In this document: positions 59,893-64,000 of the stretch, in pieces
Layout: each line of letters begins with the position of its first letter
Numbering within the stretch: position 1 is the first letter of the stretch
DNA from: Hyphomicrobiaceae bacterium
Lineage (GTDB): Bacteria > Pseudomonadota > Alphaproteobacteria > Rhizobiales > Hyphomicrobiaceae
DNA length: 64,000 nt
Direction: 5' to 3'
Assembly: GCA_021775735.1 (NCBI GenBank)
Contig: JAJFHG010000005.1
Coordinates: 62,001-126,000, forward strand
Program-made: the position numbers and the translations under genes
Notes under the pieces: generated by a model
Seen by the model: only the letters and a program-made list of their open reading frames with translations
What the model was told of the DNA's origin: nothing
Database searches by the model: none

Positions 59893-60780
59893 ATGCGCTC
59901 AGTTTTGTTTGTCCCAGGGGATTCAGAAAGCAAACTGACGCGTGCGCAAAACGCCGAGGCGGATGTTATCGTCGTTGACCTTGAAGATAGCGTTGCTGTT
60001 TCTGAAAAAAAGCATGCGCGTGAGTTCTCAAAAGATTTTATTAGTGGATTTAATCGCAAAGACAGCACGCGGCGTGTGTATGTACGCATCAATGCATTGC
60101 ACACACCGTTTGCAACAGCGGACATCGAAACCGTGATGCAGGCAGCCCCTGATGGCATCTTGTTGCCAAAGGCACGGTCTGGATCTGATGTTGCCAAGCT
60201 CGCAACTCTCTTGGATGGAGCGGAAAATACGAACGGCCGGCAAGGCGGGACGACTGAAATTTGTGTTCTGGCAACGGAGGTTTCTGAAGCGCTGCTCGCT
60301 ATGCATACATTCGTTGACTGTAGCCCACGCCTGACTGCGCTGTGTTGGGGATCAGAAGATCTGTCAGCTGACCTTGGCTCCAAAACCACGCGCGATGCCA
60401 CGGGCAACCTAACGTCACCGTTCCGCTTTGCCCGCGATCTATGTTTGGTGACGGCAGCTGCCAGTGATGTTGCGGCCATCGACACGATCTACATTGATCT
60501 CAGAGACCAACCAGGTCTGGCCCGTGAAGCTGCCGATGCCGCGCGCGATGGGTTTACAGGCAAACTGGCCATCCACCCAGACCAGGTGTCCGTGATCAAT
60601 GACGCCTTCACGCCAACACCTGCGGAAATAGCAAAATCGTCAGAAATCGTTCAGGCCTTTGCTGAAAGTGACTCCGCCGGCGTATTGGCAATGGATGGCG
60701 AAATGCTCGACCGGTCGCACTTAAAGCGTGCAAAAGGGGTCCTCTCGCGTGCACGCCTTGCTGGTCTGATATCCTCCTAA
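59893..60780 (+). CDS. CitE-like CoA-ester lyase (HpcH/HpaI family)
   Basis: A 295-residue TIM-barrel CoA-ester lyase/hydrolase: RSVLFVPGDSESKLTRAQNA, VIVVDLEDSVAVSEK (metal-binding Glu), RRVYVRINALHTPFA, DGILLPKARSGSD, a CWGSEDLSADLG motif and GFTGKLAIHPDQVSVINDAF. Fits CitE-like/malyl-CoA-type lyases such as (S)-citramalyl-CoA or malyl-CoA lyase; the exact substrate cannot be told. AAGGAACC precedes ATG 59893. Confidence 0.92.
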   Translation: MRSVLFVPGDSESKLTRAQNAEADVIVVDLEDSVAVSEKKHAREFSKDFISGFNRKDSTRRVYVRINALHTPFATADIETVMQAAPDGILLPKARSGSDVAKLATLLDGAENTNGRQGGTTEICVLATEVSEALLAMHTFVDCSPRLTALCWGSEDLSADLGSKTTRDATGNLTSPFRFARDLCLVTAAASDVAAIDTIYIDLRDQPGLAREAADAARDGFTGKLAIHPDQVSVINDAFTPTPAEIAKSSEIVQAFAESDSAGVLAMDGEMLDRSHLKRAKGVLSRARLAGLISS

Positions 60781-60861
60781 ATATGCATTGTATCGGAGGG
60801 ATGTTGCGGCTTGTCTCACCTCAACCGAACCGCTCCATCCAACGGTACAAACCTCACGTGG

Positions 60862-61470
60862 TCAGATCGATGGCATTGGTGGCCTGGCCCAATAACTGAC
60901 AATATCATCCATGTTAGGCCGCGCGCGCTCAACAGGGGGTTCATTCACTGTGCCAATATGCACAAAGCCCGCAATCTTTTCGGTTTCTGATAACCCCAAC
61001 GCACGCTGAATTTTCGGATTGTAAGCTATCCACTCGGTAAGCCATGAGGTGCCAAACCCCAAAGAGTTGGCGGCCAAACACAAATTATAAGCAGCGGCCC
61101 CAGCAGATAAAGTTTGTTCCCAATGTGGCACACCAGGCCGGTCCGTCAGACGGGCAACAACAGCGACCACCAAGGGCGCGCGCAAAAACCGGCTTCGTTC
61201 TGTTTCCAGGCGGCTGGCGGAGGGTTCAGGCTGCTCATCTTCTGCACATACGCGCGCGATAATCTCTCCAAACTTGACCCGTGCATCACCGTCAAAAACA
61301 ATAAATCGCCACGGGGCCAGCTTTTTGTGATCGGGAACCCGGGCGGCAATCTTGAGAATTTGGGCAAGTTCTTGGGCTGAAGGCGCAGGTATACCGAGCC
61401 GGTCTGGCTTTACAGAGCGTCTGTGCGCGAGAAATTCAGTGAGAGCTTCGGTCATCGTATGAAATTCCAT
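60862..61470 (-). CDS. Nitroreductase family protein
   Basis: A 202-residue FMN-dependent nitroreductase (NfnB/YdjA-like): EFLAHRRSVKPDRLG, KIAARVPDHKKLAPWRFIVF, SAGAAAYNLCLAANSLGFGT and WLTEWIAYNPKIQRALGL, ending in a GTVNEPPVERARP segment. The HRRSVK and PWRF motifs bind FMN. ATG 61470; an alternative ATG lies five codons downstream (61455). Substrates unknown. Confidence 0.93.
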   Translation of the reverse strand: MEFHTMTEALTEFLAHRRSVKPDRLGIPAPSAQELAQILKIAARVPDHKKLAPWRFIVFDGDARVKFGEIIARVCAEDEQPEPSASRLETERSRFLRAPLVVAVVARLTDRPGVPHWEQTLSAGAAAYNLCLAANSLGFGTSWLTEWIAYNPKIQRALGLSETEKIAGFVHIGTVNEPPVERARPNMDDIVSYWARPPMPSI

Positions 61471-61553
61471 TGCGTAGTTGCCAATTCTGCCTCGCTATCT
61501 GAGTTCAACTTCATTTACAATGACAACGGGATTTTTTGATCCGACGAGGGATT

Positions 61554-63614
61554 ATGACTATTCAAAAACCATGGATTGCCAGGGCTATCCTCCAGGCCTT
61601 GACCGCCATCGCAGTGTTGGGTGTTGTTGCAAAATCAGCCCCCCTCCTTGCTGAGGCGGAGCATGCACCGCCAACGGTGATGGTTATTCTTGATGGTTCA
61701 GGCTCAATGTGGGGCAAGCTTGGCCAGAGCCAACAGACCAAACTCGGCTTGTCGCAGAGCTTGCTCATTGACGCGTTGCAAGCGCCGAATCCCAAGCTCA
61801 ATCTGGGATTTGCATCTTTTGGCCATCGCAGGGCTGGCAACTGTTCTGATGCACAAGTCATTGTGCCACCAGGCCCTGCCAACGCTGAGGCCGTCATTCA
61901 GAAGATTACCAAGCTTAATCCTCGCGGCAAAGGCCCGCTGTCGCTTGCACTACGCAACACCGTAGCCAGTATCGAGCCAAGCGTCGCAAGCTCCATTGTC
62001 CTTGTTCATGATGGCTATGACAATTGCCGCCAAGACCCATGTCAAGTGGCAGAAGAAATAGCGACATCCCACCCCAATCTGGCAATCCAACTCATTAGTT
62101 TGGATCTACCGGAGAACACCGCAGATACTATGTCTTGCCTGGCAAAAAGAACCAACGGTAAGGCATACCTTGTGCGCAACGAAGCTGAATTTAAAACCGC
62201 GGTGCAGTCGGCCATGACCCTCACAATGCTGCGGCCACCCAAAGCTGCAGAACGCCTGACCGACAAGCCACCTCCCAAAGCAGACGTACAACAATCGGAA
62301 GCAGACATCGGCCCTTCAAGGATACGCCTTGTTGCTGGATTTAAGACGGATGCAGGCCAACGTATTCGCGATGTCACCTGGCGCATTGTGTCACCCGCCG
62401 ATGCACAAAAAACAATTATTGAAAAACGTACAACCGAGTTTGCAGAACCGCTCCCAGCGGGTCGTTATATTGTACACGCTCAAGCTGGCCTTGCCAAAGC
62501 AGAGCAACAAATCACGGTCGCTGAAAAGGGTGAAACGCGCGTACGCGTGATGCTTGAAGCCGGCGTTATCACGTTCACATCTCCACCTCAACATAACGTC
62601 GGTAGCGACATGGCCGACCCGATGTTTCTCACCTTAGGGCGCAACACGAAAGATACCTCGCCTGATAATGCGCAACCGATATGGATTGGCGCTGAAAAAA
62701 AATCAGATCAACTGATTGTGCCAACCGGCACCTATAAGTTGGACATTGAGCGGGGCTCGATCTCCAAAACAGTGGAGGTTACTGTAACTTCTGGAAAAGC
62801 AACGGCGGTAGACACTGCCCTGGACGGTGGCCTTCTCATCCTTGACGCTGCAATAGCTGTGGCACAGAGCACAGAGATACCCTCGACAAACTCCCTTGCA
62901 CCAAGGCTGGCGAAGAACGTTGCTTACGTCATCAGCACTGATGATCCGTCTGCGCCAGGCGGTCGGCGCGAAGTTGGGCGGTCAGCCTCACCGAACGCCA
63001 AATTCCAGTTGCCACCTGGAACCTTCTACGCTGAAGCGCAACTGGGACAGGCAAAGCGTGAACGCCGCTTTGCAATTGGCGGCGGGCAGATTGTGCGCCA
63101 TCAGTTTCGCTTTGATGTCGCGCATGTGAGGCTTGAAGCACAGCTTGGCACCCACCCTGTTCCAGACTCAACACCGGTTACCTTCAAAGCTTATGCCTTA
63201 ACCGCCGGTCCGCGCACGCCTGTGCTCAGCACGAGCAAACGAAGACCAAACCTGGTCTTGCCGACAGGCCGCTATCGTTTTGAAGCTGAGGTGCATGGCA
63301 AGGTGCGCGGCAAAAGCGGTGACGTCGATGTGCGCTCAGGCGCTGACCAAACATTTACAATTCCGCTCAATGCAGGTCAGGTAGACCTCAAAACTGGGGC
63401 TCCCGCGGGTCGTAGCCTCGCTGCCCTGACACGATATCAAATCCGCAATGCTTCCGGCGCAATTGTCTGGCGCGGGCGTGTCAACCGTCAAATCTCTACG
63501 CTGCTTACACCCGGCACATATGTTTTGGAGAAGCGCTCCGAGCCCAAACAAAAACAAAACTTTGAGGTCCGAGTCGGCGAGGTCACTGTTGTTGGCCTCG
63601 ACGGTGCGCGGTGA
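61554..63614 (+). CDS. Secreted von Willebrand factor A domain protein
   Basis: A 686-residue exported protein: signal peptide (~1-35), then a VWA domain (~40-225) with an intact MIDAS DGSGS at 47-51 (MVILDGSGSMWGK), a Thr-containing loop and the IVLVHDGYDNC strand. The rest (~240-686) consists of several beta-sandwich repeats with similar strand patterns (LPAGRYIVHAQAGLAKAEQ, VPTGTYKLDIERGSISKTV, LPPGTFYAEAQLGQAKRER, LPTGRYRFEAEVHG), i.e. an Ig/transthyretin-like array. ATG 61554 has GAGGG upstream; TTG 61536 is also open. Probably an envelope adhesin or scaffold. Confidence 0.88.
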   Translation: MTIQKPWIARAILQALTAIAVLGVVAKSAPLLAEAEHAPPTVMVILDGSGSMWGKLGQSQQTKLGLSQSLLIDALQAPNPKLNLGFASFGHRRAGNCSDAQVIVPPGPANAEAVIQKITKLNPRGKGPLSLALRNTVASIEPSVASSIVLVHDGYDNCRQDPCQVAEEIATSHPNLAIQLISLDLPENTADTMSCLAKRTNGKAYLVRNEAEFKTAVQSAMTLTMLRPPKAAERLTDKPPPKADVQQSEADIGPSRIRLVAGFKTDAGQRIRDVTWRIVSPADAQKTIIEKRTTEFAEPLPAGRYIVHAQAGLAKAEQQITVAEKGETRVRVMLEAGVITFTSPPQHNVGSDMADPMFLTLGRNTKDTSPDNAQPIWIGAEKKSDQLIVPTGTYKLDIERGSISKTVEVTVTSGKATAVDTALDGGLLILDAAIAVAQSTEIPSTNSLAPRLAKNVAYVISTDDPSAPGGRREVGRSASPNAKFQLPPGTFYAEAQLGQAKRERRFAIGGGQIVRHQFRFDVAHVRLEAQLGTHPVPDSTPVTFKAYALTAGPRTPVLSTSKRRPNLVLPTGRYRFEAEVHGKVRGKSGDVDVRSGADQTFTIPLNAGQVDLKTGAPAGRSLAALTRYQIRNASGAIVWRGRVNRQISTLLTPGTYVLEKRSEPKQKQNFEVRVGEVTVVGLDGAR

Positions 63615-63808
63615 CGACTTAATAATGCGATAGAATCAGCTGCTGAACCCCATATTCTGGTCACCGTTTCCTGTTGTGTTTGGCGTGCGTTTGATTCATT
63701 CTCTGCCATAGAGACGCAGGTTCCGTTATGCCAACAAACATGGCAGAGTTCGTTGCCTCTAGGTCGTCAAAACGTTCCTGATCCGCAAAGCGCGGGAAAC
63801 ATCACGTA

Positions 63809-64000
63809 ATGACTGAAAATTATAGCGATCACATTTCACGCCACATGCACTGTCCCACTTACACACTATCGGCGCAGGCTCTCGTTGTGGCGATCATGAG
63901 CTTTTTACATTTGCTCGCCACGCCCGCCATCGCTCAAGATTGGCAAACGGGCGTTGACCCTGGCAACACCACCACAATCGTTCCCAACACCGCTGCCCCC
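63809..64000 (+). CDS. Secreted protein (N-terminal part, runs off window)
   Basis: The frame from ATG 63809 is open for all 64 codons to the window edge. It encodes a long leader with a hydrophobic core (ALVVAIMSFLHLLATPAIAQ) ending in an AxA signal-peptidase site (AIA-QD), followed by a Thr/Asn/Pro-rich segment. There is no strong ribosome site (GGGAAAC upstream). It follows the VWA gene by 194 nt and may belong to the same functional group. Function cannot be told. Confidence 0.6.
   Translation, partial: MTENYSDHISRHMHCPTYTLSAQALVVAIMSFLHLLATPAIAQDWQTGVDPGNTTTIVPNTAAP

Noticed and set aside
1-64000. tRNA, rRNA, CRISPR, insertion sequence or transposase genes
   Set aside because: I looked for conserved tRNA loops, 16S/23S blocks, spaced repeats and terminal inverted repeats with a transposase and found none; tRNA detection by eye is limited.

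Overview
The window reads as chromosomal DNA of a moderate-GC alphaproteobacterium, most likely of the Hyphomicrobiales/Rhizobiales. Supporting this are the rhizobial-type ccmIEFH (cycHJKL)-degP-two-component-glnE block, a Ros/MucR regulator, EipA/DUF1134, DUF1491, DUF5330 and DUF6456 proteins, TTAA-N7-TTAA (CtrA-type) sites, and a complete RcGTA-type gene transfer agent (GTA) cluster. No rRNA, tRNA, CRISPR array or insertion sequence was recognised.

Layout. 0-15.7 kb: start of an ECF sigma factor (cut by the window edge), glnE, a sensor kinase/response regulator pair and degP, all on minus, then a secreted trypsin-like protease on plus. The cytochrome c maturation operon ccmI-E-F-H follows on minus, then a glycine-zipper lipoprotein, a second (PhoPQ-like) two-component pair and a PepSY-like protein. 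15.8-31.9 kb: a GTA structural cluster on minus, transcribed from a candidate promoter near 31.88 kb: small and large terminase, portal, protease, capsid, connectors, tail, tape measure, baseplate (g1-g15), ending in a three-part lysis gene. Within it, g10 and g10.1 appear to be joined by a lambda G/GT-like -1 frameshift, a terminator-like hairpin follows the capsid gene, and the lysis gene has an internal, well-placed start for its holin-like domain.

32-42 kb: a Cys-cluster protein, a class A penicillin-binding protein, a DUF1214/DUF1254 pair and small envelope proteins, two of them beside CtrA-type sites. Then come SufE, a DUF6456/DnaA-C-domain couple and MucR. 42-49 kb: oligopeptidase B and a five-gene tungsten-type aldehyde oxidoreductase operon (polyferredoxin, AOR, FAD/NAD(P) oxidoreductase, MoaD-like, unknown). 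This layout matches the Aromatoleum AorABC enzyme known to form electron-conducting filaments.

49-64 kb: EipA-like protein, a small membrane protein, and a large predicted receptor-channel in which a periplasmic amino-acid/amide-type binding protein is fused to a complete pentameric ligand-gated ion channel (51.1-53.5 kb), the most striking single gene. After it come a membrane protein ending in a primase-type winged helix, a peptidoglycan-binding-like protein, CutA, NAD kinase, a degenerate lytic-transglycosylase-like protein, a CitE-like lyase, a nitroreductase, a secreted VWA protein and the start of another secreted protein. All assignments are by reading translated sequence; none was checked against a database.
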